Assembly: GCA_902768665.1 (NCBI GenBank) | Contig: CACXMA010000016.1 | Span: forward strand, 1-38,641 | DNA: 38,641 nucleotides | Origin: an uncultured Bacteroidia bacterium | GTDB taxonomy: Bacteria; Bacteroidota; Bacteroidia; Bacteroidales; UBA932 | Direction: 5' to 3' | Shown: piece by piece, positions 15,449 through 24,205 of the stretch | Numbering within the stretch: position 1 is the stretch's first letter | Layout of the letters: every line of letters starts with the position of its first letter | Notes under the pieces: model-generated | Databases searched by the model: none | The model's input: only the letters and a program-made list of their open reading frames with translations | What the model was told of the DNA's origin: nothing | Program-made: the position numbers and the translations under genes

Positions 15449-15464
15449 GAAGGAGGAAAGAAAG

Positions 15465-15914
15465 ATGAAACTTGAAAATCTGAAACCCGCAAAGGGTGCA
15501 ACCCACAATAGCAAGCGTGTCGGTCGCGGACAGGGTTCCGGTAAGGGCGGCACCGCCACCCGTGGTACCAAGGGCGCCCAGGCCCGTGCCGGTTACGAGC
15601 ACAAGATCGGCTTCGAAGGCGGTCAGATGCCTATCCAGCGCCGTCTGCCGAAGTTCGGCTTCAAGAACCCGACCCGCGTCGAGTACCAGCCCGTCAACGT
15701 CGCTGCCCTGCAGGCTCTCGCCGAGGCGCAGAACATCAGTGAAATCACCCTCACCACGCTTGTGGATGCCGGCCTTGTCAAGGGCGCGAATCCTGTGAAG
15801 ATCCTCGGTAACGGGGAGCTCACCGCGAAGCTTGACGTCGTCGCCAACGCCTTCTCCAAGACGGCTGTGGCCAAGATCGAGGCTGCCGGAGGTAAAACCA
15901 CTATCGCCCAATAG
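15465..15914 (+). CDS. rplO: 50S ribosomal protein L15
   Basis: L15 (uL15), 149 residues, an early large-subunit assembly protein with a glycine-rich N-terminus (VGRGQGSGKGGTATRGTKGA) that threads into rRNA. An in-frame ATG at 15441 lies inside rpmD; the ATG at 15465 is preferred because it gives the usual MKLENLKP start and is preceded by a strong AAGGAGG at 15450-15456. Secy follows after 2 bases. Confidence 0.97.
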   Translation: MKLENLKPAKGATHNSKRVGRGQGSGKGGTATRGTKGAQARAGYEHKIGFEGGQMPIQRRLPKFGFKNPTRVEYQPVNVAALQALAEAQNISEITLTTLVDAGLVKGANPVKILGNGELTAKLDVVANAFSKTAVAKIEAAGGKTTIAQ

Positions 15915-15916
15915 CA

Positions 15917-17251
15917 ATGAAGAAGATCATTGATACTATCAAGAATATCTTCAAGATTGAAGAGCTCCGTACCCGCCTGACGTACACCTTCCTGCTGGTG
16001 ATCATCTATCGCCTCGGATGCCAGATCGTCCTCCCGGGTATCGACGGCTACACCCTTGTCGAGCTGTCCAAGAACGCGGATAACAGCGGTCTTGTCGGCC
16101 TGCTCAACATGTTCTCCGGTGGTGCCTTCTCGAGCGCTTCCATCTTCGCCCTCGGTGTGATGCCGTACATCTCGGCATCCATCGTGGTGCAGCTGCTGGG
16201 CATCTTCGTGCCGTATTTCCGCAAGCTCCAGATGGAGGGCGAAAGCGGCCGTCGCAAGCTCAACCAGCTGACCCGCTACCTGACCATCGCAATCCTCCTG
16301 ATCCAGGCTCCGGCATACATGATGTCCCTGCCCCACCAGGATGTGCCCGTTCAGGCCTTCTTCGGCCTCGGCGTTCCTGCGAGCTGGTTCTCCGCTTCGA
16401 CCATGGTCAGCATGCTGATCCTCATCGCCGGCTCCATGTTCGTGATGTGGCTCGGTGAGCGCATTACAGACCGCGGTATCGGCAACGGTATCTCCCTGAT
16501 CATCATGATCGGTATCGTCGCCCGCCTCCCGCTGGCCCTCACCGCTGAAATCGGACAGAAACTCACCACCACCAACGGCGGTCTTCTGTTCATCATCATC
16601 GAATTCGTGATCTGGTTCTTCGTCCTGGCCGCCGCCATCGCGCTCGTCCAGGCAGTCCGCAAGGTCCCCGTGCAGTACGCCAAGCGTATCATCGGCAACC
16701 GTCAGTACGGCGGCACGAACTTCCTCCCGCTCAAGATCAATGCGGCCGGTGTCATGCCGATCATCTTCGCCCAGGCCCTGATGATGCTCCCGATGCTCTT
16801 CGCAGGTGTCAGCCCGACCCTCGCGTCGATGTTCAGTGATTATACCGGATTCTGGTACAACCTCGTATTCGGTATCCTCGTCGTTCTCTTCACCTACTTC
16901 TACACGGCCATCACGGTCAACCCGCAGATGATCTCCGAGGAGCTCAAGAAGAACGGCGGATTCGTTCCCGGTGTCAAGCCCGGCAAGAAGACGATGGAAT
17001 ACCTCGACAGCATCATGTCGAAGGTGACCCTCCCGGGTTCCATTTTCCTCGCCTTCATCGCCATCATGCCGGCATTCGCCCGTATGGCGGGTGTCAACCC
17101 TCAGTTCGCCAGCTTCTTCGGCGGTACCTCCCTCCTGATTACGGTCGGTGTGGTCCTCGATACGCTGCAGCAGATTGAAGGCTATCTTCTGATGCGTCAC
17201 TATGACGGACTCATGAAGACCGGCCGGCTTACCGGACGTTCCGGAATGTAG
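15917..17251 (+). CDS. secY: Preprotein translocase subunit SecY
   Basis: SecY is the channel subunit of the SecYEG translocon in the inner membrane, through which signal-peptide-bearing and membrane proteins pass. The 444-residue, ten-helix protein has the plug-region and helix-2 motif GGAFSSASIFALGVMPYISA, IVVQLLGIFVP, the helix-5 loop GERITDRGIGNGISLIIMIG, and the ribosome-contact loop KNGGFVPGVKPGKKTMEYL (in parts). It occupies its usual position between rplO and map. Confidence 0.98.
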   Translation: MKKIIDTIKNIFKIEELRTRLTYTFLLVIIYRLGCQIVLPGIDGYTLVELSKNADNSGLVGLLNMFSGGAFSSASIFALGVMPYISASIVVQLLGIFVPYFRKLQMEGESGRRKLNQLTRYLTIAILLIQAPAYMMSLPHQDVPVQAFFGLGVPASWFSASTMVSMLILIAGSMFVMWLGERITDRGIGNGISLIIMIGIVARLPLALTAEIGQKLTTTNGGLLFIIIEFVIWFFVLAAAIALVQAVRKVPVQYAKRIIGNRQYGGTNFLPLKINAAGVMPIIFAQALMMLPMLFAGVSPTLASMFSDYTGFWYNLVFGILVVLFTYFYTAITVNPQMISEELKKNGGFVPGVKPGKKTMEYLDSIMSKVTLPGSIFLAFIAIMPAFARMAGVNPQFASFFGGTSLLITVGVVLDTLQQIEGYLLMRHYDGLMKTGRLTGRSGM

Positions 17252-17276
17252 TTTTTTGAAATAAAGTCAGAGTAAG

Positions 17277-18056
17277 ATGGTTAGACCGAAAACTGAGGAA
17301 GAGATCGAGCTTCTCCGCATCAACGGAGATCTCGTGTCCCGGACGCTGGCGGAAGTCGGTAAGGTGGTCGCCCCTGGTGTGACAACGCTTGAGTTGAATA
17401 GGGTGGCCGAGACTTTCATCCGCGACAACGGTGCAATTCCCTCTTTCAAAGGTTTTGAAGGTTTCCCCACAGCTCTCTGCATCTCCGTCAACGACGTCGT
17501 CGTCCACGGTTTTCCGTCGGACTACGTCCTTCAGGAAGGCGACATCGTGTCGGTAGACTGCGGAACGCTCTACAAGGGCTATAACGGTGACTCGGCATAC
17601 ACTTTCCCGGTCGGGGAAGTGGATGCCGCCACCCGGAAGCTCCTGGACGCCACCAAGGCGTCGCTCTACAAGGGCATCGAGCAGGCTGTGGACGGGCATC
17701 GCGTCGGTGATATCGGACACGCGGTGCAATCGTATGTCGAGCCGCTGGGCTTCTCCGTCGTCCGTGAGCTGGAAGGCCACGGCCTCGGTAAGAAGATGCA
17801 CGAGGATCCGGGTGTCCCGAATTACGGAAAGCCGGGCCGCGGTGCGAAACTTTGCAGCGGAATGGTAATCTGTATTGAGCCGATGATCTGCGCAGGAACG
17901 CGCGGTGTGTATGTCGCAAGAAATGGTTGGGCGATCCACACGGCGGACCATAAGAACGCGGCACATTACGAACTTACGGTTGTTGTCCGGAAAGGCCATG
18001 CCGAGCAGCTGTCGACCTTTGATTATATCGAGAAGGACGGTACGATCAATTTTTAA
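17277..18056 (+). CDS. map: Methionine aminopeptidase, type I
   Basis: Removes the initiator methionine from nascent proteins whose second residue is small. The 259-residue protein has the full set of metal ligands: two Asp in VSVDCGTLYKGYNGDSAYTF, His in GHGLGKKMHEDPGVPNYG, and Glu in CIEPMI and the later catalytic region. It follows secY by 25 bases, the standard position in the spc operon of Bacteroidota. Confidence 0.96.
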   Translation: MVRPKTEEEIELLRINGDLVSRTLAEVGKVVAPGVTTLELNRVAETFIRDNGAIPSFKGFEGFPTALCISVNDVVVHGFPSDYVLQEGDIVSVDCGTLYKGYNGDSAYTFPVGEVDAATRKLLDATKASLYKGIEQAVDGHRVGDIGHAVQSYVEPLGFSVVRELEGHGLGKKMHEDPGVPNYGKPGRGAKLCSGMVICIEPMICAGTRGVYVARNGWAIHTADHKNAAHYELTVVVRKGHAEQLSTFDYIEKDGTINF

Positions 18057-18083
18057 GTGTGACACGTAAATTTAGTATAGACA

Positions 18084-18302
18084 ATGTCAAAACAAGTAGC
18101 TATCGAACTGGACGGCACCGTCGTTGAGACCCTCCCGAACGCGATGTTCCGCGTCGAGCTGGACAACGGCCACGTCATCCTCTGCAACATCTCAGGGAAG
18201 ATGCGGATGAACTTCATCCATATCCTCCTCGGTGACAAGGTCAAAGTTGAAATGTCACCTTATGATTTGACCAAAGGAAGAATTACCTTCAGATACAAAT
18301 AA
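18084..18302 (+). CDS. infA: Translation initiation factor IF-1
   Basis: A 72-residue OB-fold protein that occupies the ribosomal A site during initiation together with IF-2 and IF-3. The sequence [35 protein letters not shown] and [15 protein letters not shown] is near the consensus for the family. Confidence 0.97.
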   Translation: MSKQVAIELDGTVVETLPNAMFRVELDNGHVILCNISGKMRMNFIHILLGDKVKVEMSPYDLTKGRITFRYK

Positions 18303-18314
18303 AAACGCAATACA

Positions 18315-18431
18315 ATGAAAGTCAAAACATCCATCAAAAAGCGCAGCGAGGATTGCAAGATCGTCAAGCGCAAAGGCCGTCTCTACGTGATCTGCAAGAA
18401 GAATCCGAAGTTCAAGATGCGCCAAGGATAA
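18315..18431 (+). CDS. rpmJ: 50S ribosomal protein L36
   Basis: A 38-residue large-subunit protein, easily missed because of its size. It begins [15 protein letters not shown] and ends NPKFKMRQG, the family pattern. The classical form binds zinc through three Cys and one His; here Cys14 and Cys27 remain but position 11 is Ser and the histidine position is Phe, so zinc binding is probably lost. It sits between infA and rpsM as expected. Confidence 0.93.
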   Translation: MKVKTSIKKRSEDCKIVKRKGRLYVICKKNPKFKMRQG

Positions 18432-18468
18432 TCGTCAACTTGTATAACAAATTAGCACTAGATAAATT

Positions 18469-18846
18469 ATGGCAAGAATCGCCGGTGTAGATTTACCGAA
18501 TAACAAACGTGGAGAAATAGGCCTGACCTATATCTTCGGTATCGGTCGCAGCTCCGCCCAGTCCATCCTGGACGCTTGCGGCATCGATCGCAGCATCAAG
18601 GTCGGTGACTGGAATGACGAACAGGTCGCCGCCATCCGTACCCTCATCGCCAACGAATACAAGATCGAAGGCGAGCTTCGCTCCGCTGTCCAGATGAACA
18701 TCAAGCGTCTGATGGATATCGGTTGCTATCGTGGCATCCGCCACCGTATCGGTCTCCCCGTCCGCGGTCAGAGCACCAAGAACAATGCCCGTACCCGCAA
18801 GGGCCGCAAGAAGACCGTTGCCAACAAGAAGAAAGCAACCAAGTAA
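18469..18846 (+). CDS. rpsM: 30S ribosomal protein S13
   Basis: S13 (uS13), 125 residues, in the head of the small subunit where it contacts L5 and the P-site t[43 protein letters not shown] and the basic tail [15 protein letters not shown] are diagnostic. Starts in the context ATTATGGC. Confidence 0.98.
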   Translation: MARIAGVDLPNNKRGEIGLTYIFGIGRSSAQSILDACGIDRSIKVGDWNDEQVAAIRTLIANEYKIEGELRSAVQMNIKRLMDIGCYRGIRHRIGLPVRGQSTKNNARTRKGRKKTVANKKKATK

Positions 18847-18858
18847 GCGTAGAAAGTT

Positions 18859-19248
18859 ATGGCAAAGAAAACAACAACCACCAAGAAAAGAGTTGTCAAA
18901 GTCGAAGCCCTCGGCCAGGCCCATGTGTCTTCCACTTTCAACAACGTCATCGTTTCGCTCACCAACGCCCAGGGCCAGGTTATCAGCTGGTCTTCCGCAG
19001 GTAAGTGCGGTTTCCGCGGTTCCAAGAAGAACACCCCTTACGCCGCCCAGATGGCTGCTGAGGACGCCGCCAAGACGGCTTTCGACGCCGGTCTTCGCAA
19101 GGTGAAGGTGTACGTCAAGGGTCCCGGTGCAGGCCGTGAGTCCGCTATCCGTACCATCAACAACGCCGGTATCACCGTCACCGAGATCATCGACGTGACC
19201 CCGATGCCGCACAATGGTTGCCGCCCGAAGGGACGCCGTAAAGTTTAA
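18859..19248 (+). CDS. rpsK: 30S ribosomal protein S11
   Basis: S11 (uS11), 129 residues, lining the platform near the mRNA exit. It has a lysine-rich N-terminal tail, then [20 protein letters not shown] and the C-terminal [18 protein letters not shown], which is nearly invariant across bacteria. Confidence 0.98.
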   Translation: MAKKTTTTKKRVVKVEALGQAHVSSTFNNVIVSLTNAQGQVISWSSAGKCGFRGSKKNTPYAAQMAAEDAAKTAFDAGLRKVKVYVKGPGAGRESAIRTINNAGITVTEIIDVTPMPHNGCRPKGRRKV

Positions 19249-19271
19249 TTAACCCTTAAAGAAGAATCATT

Positions 19272-19874
19272 ATGGCAAGATATACCGGTCCCCAGACCCG
19301 CATCGCCCGCAAATTCGGCGAGCCCATCTATGGCCCTGACAAGAACTTCGAGAAGCGCAACACCCCTCCGGGACAGCATGGTCTCGCAGCGAAGCGCAAA
19401 AAACAGAAGGAATACGGTACCCAGCTCAAGGAGAAGCAGAAAGTCAAATATATGTACGGTGTGCTCGAGCGCCAGTTCCGCAACACCTACGAGAAGGCTT
19501 CCCGCATGAAGGGCCAGAAGGGTGAGAACCTCCTCTTCCTCCTCGAGTCCCGTCTCGACAACGTCGTTTACCGTCTCGGTATCGCTCCGAGCCGTCCGGC
19601 GGCCCGTCAGCTCGTCCTTCACCGCCACATCACCCTCAACGGCGAGATCTGCAACATCCCGTCCGCTCAGGTGAAAGCCGGTGACACCGTCGCTGTCCGC
19701 GAGCGTTCCAAGAGCCTTGAGGTCATCCAGGCCAGCGTTGCCTCCGCCAACAAGTATGCTTGGCTTGAGTTCGACGCCAACACCCTCGTCGGCAAGTTCC
19801 TCAACATCCCGGCCCGCACCGAGATCCCCGAGAACATCAACGAGCAGCTGATCGTCGACCTCTACTCCAAGTAA
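19272..19874 (+). CDS. rpsD: 30S ribosomal protein S4
   Basis: S4 (uS4), 200 residues, a primary 16S-binding protein at the mRNA entry channel. The N-terminus is the zinc-free type ([20 protein letters not shown]). An S4-type RNA-binding domain follows ([38 protein letters not shown]). In E. coli S4 represses the alpha operon; no such site is shown here. Confidence 0.98.
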   Translation: MARYTGPQTRIARKFGEPIYGPDKNFEKRNTPPGQHGLAAKRKKQKEYGTQLKEKQKVKYMYGVLERQFRNTYEKASRMKGQKGENLLFLLESRLDNVVYRLGIAPSRPAARQLVLHRHITLNGEICNIPSAQVKAGDTVAVRERSKSLEVIQASVASANKYAWLEFDANTLVGKFLNIPARTEIPENINEQLIVDLYSK

Positions 19875-19895
19875 CCGATAAACACCAGAATAATT

Positions 19896-20903
19896 ATGGC
19901 AATCTTAGCATTTCAAAAACCGGACAAAGTGATCATGCTCGAAGGTACCGATACCCTCGGCCGGTTCGAGTTCAGGCCGCTTGAGCCTGGCTACGGAACG
20001 ACCATCGGTAACGCCCTCCGCCGCATCCTCCTTGCGTCCCTCGAAGGTTTTGCCATCTCCTCCATCAAGATCTCCGGCGTCAACCAGGAGTTCGACACCA
20101 TCCCGGGTGTGATCGAGGGCATGCAGGACATTATCCTCAACCTCAAGCGCGTCCGCGTGAAGAGGATGGTTGAGACCGTGGACAGCGAGACGGCGAACAT
20201 TACCATCAGCGGCAAGCAGGAGTTTACCGCCGATGATATCTCGAAGGGATTGTCTTCTTTCCAGGTGTTGAATCCGGAACTGCACATCTGCTCTCTCGAA
20301 CCTTCCGTCAAGCTCGAAATCAACCTGACCATCACCAAGGGCCGTGGCTATGTCCCCGCCGATGAGATGCGCGATGAGAATACCCCCATCGGCACCATCC
20401 CCGTGGACGCCATCTACACCCCGGTCGTGAAGGTCAACTGGACTGTCGAGCCCTGGCGTGTCGAGCAGAAGACCGACTATGAGAAGCTCAACCTCGAGAT
20501 CCGCACCGACGGCTCCATCAGCCCGAACGCCGCTCTCCAGGATGCAGCCAACATCCTCATCTATCACTTCAAGCTCTTCACCGACGACAAGAAGCTCACG
20601 CTCGAGAGCCCGGTCGAGACCGAATCCAAGGAACTCGACGAGGAATCCCTCCGGATGCGTCATCTCCTTCTCACCAAGCTTTCCGACATGGGTTTGAGCG
20701 TCCGCGCTTACAACTGTCTGAAGGCCGCCGAGATCGATACTTTCGCCGACCTTGTCTCCTACCAGAGAAGCGAACTGATGAAGTTCCGCAACTTCGGCCG
20801 CAAGTCCCTCAACGAAATCGACCTCCTCGTGGAGAAGATGAAGCTTTCCTTCGGGATGGATGTCACCAAGTACAATATTGAACCCAAGAAAAAGAACGAT
20901 TAA
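19896..20903 (+). CDS. rpoA: DNA-directed RNA polymerase subunit alpha
   Basis: A 335-residue subunit that dimerises to nucleate RNA polymerase assembly. The N-terminal domain shows [20 protein letters not shown], and the C-terminal domain, which contacts UP elements and activators, shows LGLS-like [18 protein letters not shown] and [20 protein letters not shown]. Both domains are complete. It lies between rpsD and rplQ as usual. Confidence 0.98.
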   Translation: MAILAFQKPDKVIMLEGTDTLGRFEFRPLEPGYGTTIGNALRRILLASLEGFAISSIKISGVNQEFDTIPGVIEGMQDIILNLKRVRVKRMVETVDSETANITISGKQEFTADDISKGLSSFQVLNPELHICSLEPSVKLEINLTITKGRGYVPADEMRDENTPIGTIPVDAIYTPVVKVNWTVEPWRVEQKTDYEKLNLEIRTDGSISPNAALQDAANILIYHFKLFTDDKKLTLESPVETESKELDEESLRMRHLLLTKLSDMGLSVRAYNCLKAAEIDTFADLVSYQRSELMKFRNFGRKSLNEIDLLVEKMKLSFGMDVTKYNIEPKKKND

Positions 20904-20905
20904 AA

Positions 20906-21397
20906 ATGAGACACAATAAAGCCGTCAATCATCTGGGTCGCAAGAGCGGTCACCGCAAAGCCCTTCTCGCCAACATGGCCTGCTCTCTCATCATCAAGAA
21001 GAGAATCACGACCACCGAGGCCAAGGCTAAGGCCCTCAAGGAGTACGTTGAGCCGCTGATCACCAAGTCCAAGGATGACTCCACCCACTCCCGCCGCGTC
21101 GTCTTCAGCTACCTGAAGGACAAATACGCAACGGCCGAGCTCTTCCGCACCGTCGCTCCGAAGGTCGCTGACCGTCCCGGTGGATACACCCGTATCCTCC
21201 ACCTCGGTTTCCGCCAGGGTGACGCCGCTTCCGTCGTCATGATGGAGCTGGTCGACTTCAACGAAGCCGCCCTCGCCTCCGCCAAGAAGGAAGCCAAGAA
21301 GACGACCCGCCGCAGCCGCGCCAAGAAGGCCGAGACTGCTGCCGAGGCCCCCGCAGTTGAAGCTCCCGCCGCCGAGGCTGAAGCTCCCGCTGAGTAA
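20906..21397 (+). CDS. rplQ: 50S ribosomal protein L17
   Basis: L17 (bL17) lies near the exit tunnel. The conserved first 120 residues start [20 protein letters not shown] and include [20 protein letters not shown]. The 163-residue length reflects a low-complexity tail, first lysine/arginine-rich and then alanine/glutamate/proline-rich, as often seen in Bacteroidota. Two bases after rpoA and last gene of the operon. Confidence 0.96.
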   Translation: MRHNKAVNHLGRKSGHRKALLANMACSLIIKKRITTTEAKAKALKEYVEPLITKSKDDSTHSRRVVFSYLKDKYATAELFRTVAPKVADRPGGYTRILHLGFRQGDAASVVMMELVDFNEAALASAKKEAKKTTRRSRAKKAETAAEAPAVEAPAAEAEAPAE

Positions 21398-21481
21398 TCG
21401 GGCACGGAATCGGGCATTTTCGTGCCCGAACAGAGAATTTTTCCCCAATCGGGCACAAAAATGCGTTTTTTTGTGCCCGAT
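21398..21481 (+). terminator. Nested palindromes closing the ribosomal operon
   Basis: The sequence tcgggcac or its complement gtgcccga occurs five times in 84 bases, with slight truncation. Two hairpins are evident: cgggca (21411-21416) with tgcccg (21423-21428), and a perfect 14-base arm pair 21448-21461 with 21468-21481 around a six-base loop. The second has A-rich then T-rich arm ends and could end transcription from either side. Confidence 0.65.
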
Positions 21482-21498
21482 TTCGTATATTCGTCTCT

Positions 21499-24204
21499 AT
21501 GAAAAGAATCTGGATCCCTATCGTGGCGCTGATCGTCGGTGCCTGCAGCCCGAAAGAAGTGCACTTTCTGAGCGACGAGGGCTACCGCGCGGCGGTGGAG
21601 GAGGCGCTGGAGGAGCGGCTTTCTGCCCATGACGGCGCCCTGCGGCCGTTCTGCGCCATCCCGGAAGATGCGACCCTTCGCGAAAAGGAGGCGCTGGAGT
21701 TCCTCTATGCCTACATGCCGTTGGCGGACCTGACGGATTATCCGACAGCGTTCTATCTGGATAATGTCCGGGCCTCGCTGCGGACGGCGGAGGAGATGGG
21801 CTGGAATGTCCCCGAGCGGGAGTTCCGCCATTTCGTGCTGCCGCTGCGGGTCAACAACGAGAATCTGGACTCATCCCGCGTGGTTTTCTACCGCGAGCTG
21901 AAGCCGCGGGTGGAGGGCCTGCCGATGCGGGAGGCCATCCTGGAAGTGAACCACTGGTGCCACGAAAAGCTGACCTACCAGCCGTCGGATGCCCGGACGC
22001 TGTCGCCGCTGGGGTCCCTGAAAAACGCGCTCGGCCGCTGCGGCGAGGAGTCGACTTTCTGCGTCGCCGCCCTTCGCAGCGTCGGCATTCCGGCGCGGCA
22101 GGTTTACACGCCGCGATGGGCCCACACCGATGACAACCATGCCTGGGTTGAGGCCTGGGCGGACGGACAGTGGTACTTCATGGGCGCCTGCGAGCCCGAG
22201 CCGGTGCTGAATCTTGGCTGGTTCAATGCGCCCGCTTCCCGCGCCATGCTCATGCACACGAAGGTGTTCGGCCGCTACGACGGCCCCGAGGAGAAGGTGT
22301 TGGAAAGCCCGAATTACACGGAAATCAACCTCATAGACAATTACGCCAAGACCGCGAAAGTGGACTTCACCGTGATCGACGGAGACGGCGCACCGGTCGA
22401 GGGCGCCCGCGTCGATTTCTGTATCTACAACTATGCGGAGTTCTATCCGGCGCTGAGTAAATATACGGACGCGGAAGGCCGCACGAGCCTTTCCGCCGGC
22501 CTCGGCGACCTGCTCGTCTGGGCGTCGAAGGAGGGGGCGTTCGGCTATAAGAAGGCCTCGTTCGGGAAGGACGGGGAGGTGCGGATTGAGATTTCTCCGC
22601 TCGCTTCGCTCGGTCGAAATGACAATCCGTCATTCCGCGGCTTGTCCGTGGAATCCGTGACCGTCGTGCCGCCGCCGGAGGGCGCGAACATCCCGCCGGT
22701 AACGCCCGAGCAGCGCGCGGAGAACGATCGCCGCTTTGCCCGGGAGGATTCCCTCCGCCATGCCTACGAGGCGACGTTCCCGACCCACGACGAGGCCCTT
22801 GCCTTCGTGCAGGGGCAGGGTTATGGCCACCACATGGCCGCTCCGATCCTCGCTTCCCGCGGCAACTGGGAGACCATCGAGGCCTTCATGCCCATGAGCG
22901 GCAACCACGAGCGGGTCGAGCAGGTGCTGACGGCCCTCAGCGGCAAGGACCTGAAGGATGCCCCGCTGGAAGTCCTGCAGGACTACTATGCCGCGGACCG
23001 TTTCCTCGGCGCCCGTGTCGAGAATGAGTTCCTGACGCCTTTCTACGGCTACTTCCGGGAGCATTTCACGGACGCGGTCGCTTCGCCGGAGGCGCTTGTG
23101 GAGTGGGTCCGGAACCATGTTACCGTCCTGGACAGTCCGCTTGCCTGGAACATCCCCATGAGCCCCGCCGCGGTGTTCGAAAGCGGTCTGGCCCTGCCCC
23201 GCAGCCGCGACATCTTCTTTGTCTCGCTGGCCCGGGCGCTCGGTTTTGAGGCGCAGAAGGATCCCGTCACCGGCAAGGTCCAGTACCGGCAGGACGGCGA
23301 GTGGTTCGACGTCCACTTCGACGGCGCCCCGGCGGCCAAGGCCCCGACCGGCATCCTGCGGCTCAGCTATTCGCCGACCCGCGCCATCCCGAATCCCGGC
23401 TACTACAGCCACTTTACGATTTCCCGCCTCGTCAGTGGCCGGCCGCGGCTGCTGACTTTCGATGAGGGCGAAGTCGACATGGGCGGCGGCGTGGACTGGG
23501 AGCATGTCTTCCGCTCCGGCTATCCGCTGGAGACGGGGCAGTATCTGCTGGTGAGCGGCAACCGCAGCTCCGACGGCTCCGTGCCCGTAACGATGAAGTT
23601 CTTCTCGATCAAAGAGGGAGAGACTACGACCGTCGATCTCGTCATCCGCGAGGAGGAGGGGAAGGTCGGCGTGATCGGCAGCTTCGACGCCGAGACGCTG
23701 TACACACAGATGCCCGATCAGGTCGGGCATGACGACTCGTCATTCCACGGGGTAGGGCATGACGACCCGTCATTCCACGGCTTGTCCGTGGAATCTATCC
23801 CCCGCCAGTCTGTCCTTTCCGCCGTCGGCCGCGGCTTCTATGCCCTGGCGGTCGTGGAGCCCGGCAAGGAACCGACCAACCATTTCCTGCGGGATCTGGC
23901 GGCTGTCCGGGAGGCGATGGAGACGTGGGGAAGGCCGATCCTGCTGCTGACGGAAAGCACGGCAGCTATGGAGAAACTGACGGCGGAAATCCGCGCCGGT
24001 CGCTATGGGAAGCTGCCGGCAACGGTACTTTTCGGCATCGATACCGGCGGGATCCGTGGATCGATCACGTCATCCGGCGGCTTGGCCGCGGGATCTCTTC
24101 CCGTGGTCATCCTCGCCGACAGCTTCAACCGCGTATTCTTCAGCTCCGAGGGCTACTCCATCGGTCTCGGCGCCCGGCTTTGCGATGTCATCAACCGCCT
24201 GTAA
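21499..24204 (+). CDS. Transglutaminase-like domain lipoprotein with in-frame repeat insertions
   Basis: A 901-residue predicted envelope lipoprotein (lipobox ending at Cys16, VGAC). Residues about 150-240 form a transglutaminase-like (papain-fold) domain with Cys181 in GRCGEESTF and His214 in DDNHAWVEAW; the third acidic residue is probably in GACEPEP. A carboxypeptidase-regulatory-like beta domain follows (VIDGDGAPVEGARVDF). The rest is a large region of unknown role. Similar large proteins occur in Bacteroidota; substrates are unknown. Three segments encoded by dispersed repeats lie in frame at residues about 364-386, 738-766 and 857-866, reading PSFRGLSVES or PSFHGLSVES. A weak -7 like box (TATATTCG, 21487-21494) lies very close to the ATG. 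Confidence 0.83.
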   Translation: MKRIWIPIVALIVGACSPKEVHFLSDEGYRAAVEEALEERLSAHDGALRPFCAIPEDATLREKEALEFLYAYMPLADLTDYPTAFYLDNVRASLRTAEEMGWNVPEREFRHFVLPLRVNNENLDSSRVVFYRELKPRVEGLPMREAILEVNHWCHEKLTYQPSDARTLSPLGSLKNALGRCGEESTFCVAALRSVGIPARQVYTPRWAHTDDNHAWVEAWADGQWYFMGACEPEPVLNLGWFNAPASRAMLMHTKVFGRYDGPEEKVLESPNYTEINLIDNYAKTAKVDFTVIDGDGAPVEGARVDFCIYNYAEFYPALSKYTDAEGRTSLSAGLGDLLVWASKEGAFGYKKASFGKDGEVRIEISPLASLGRNDNPSFRGLSVESVTVVPPPEGANIPPVTPEQRAENDRRFAREDSLRHAYEATFPTHDEALAFVQGQGYGHHMAAPILASRGNWETIEAFMPMSGNHERVEQVLTALSGKDLKDAPLEVLQDYYAADRFLGARVENEFLTPFYGYFREHFTDAVASPEALVEWVRNHVTVLDSPLAWNIPMSPAAVFESGLALPRSRDIFFVSLARALGFEAQKDPVTGKVQYRQDGEWFDVHFDGAPAAKAPTGILRLSYSPTRAIPNPGYYSHFTISRLVSGRPRLLTFDEGEVDMGGGVDWEHVFRSGYPLETGQYLLVSGNRSSDGSVPVTMKFFSIKEGETTTVDLVIREEEGKVGVIGSFDAETLYTQMPDQVGHDDSSFHGVGHDDPSFHGLSVESIPRQSVLSAVGRGFYALAVVEPGKEPTNHFLRDLAAVREAMETWGRPILLLTESTAAMEKLTAEIRAGRYGKLPATVLFGIDTGGIRGSITSSGGLAAGSLPVVILADSFNRVFFSSEGYSIGLGARLCDVINRL
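22588..22655 (+). repeat. Composite insertion: second-family repeat plus hairpin repeat copy D
   Basis: Bases 22588-22623 resemble the repeat at 10484-10515 (starting gagatttct, ending tcgaaatgac). Bases 22629-22655 are the 27-base hairpin element with one arm change that keeps a G-T pair. The whole is in frame within the transglutaminase-like gene. Confidence 0.75.
23710..23795 (+). repeat. Composite insertion with hairpin repeat copy E
   Basis: It begins with a 21-base palindrome (atgcccga, loop tcagg, tcgggcat; 23710-23730), continues with a truncated start of the hairpin element (gtcattccacgg, 23739-23750), then a further gggcatgacgac unit, and ends with a full 27-base hairpin element at 23769-23795 identical to copy A. 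All in frame, giving the repeated peptides VGHDDSSFHG and VGHDDPSFHG. Confidence 0.8.
24069..24095 (+). repeat. Degenerate hairpin repeat, copy F
   Basis: It matches copy A at 21 of 27 positions. Two of the changed arm pairs are compensatory (T-A to C-G, A-T to G-C), and eight of nine arm pairs remain. It encodes SSGGLAAGS within the transglutaminase-like protein. Confidence 0.55.
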
Positions 24205-24205
24205 T

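Noticed and set aside
15623-17200. A 525-codon minus-strand frame opposite secY
   Set aside because: Histidine and aspartate-rich antisense of a conserved membrane protein; no start context or domain.
22588-23795. A CRISPR array or tandem repeat in the transglutaminase-like gene
   Set aside because: The repeats are few, unevenly spaced and of different families, and the frame stays open; no cas genes.
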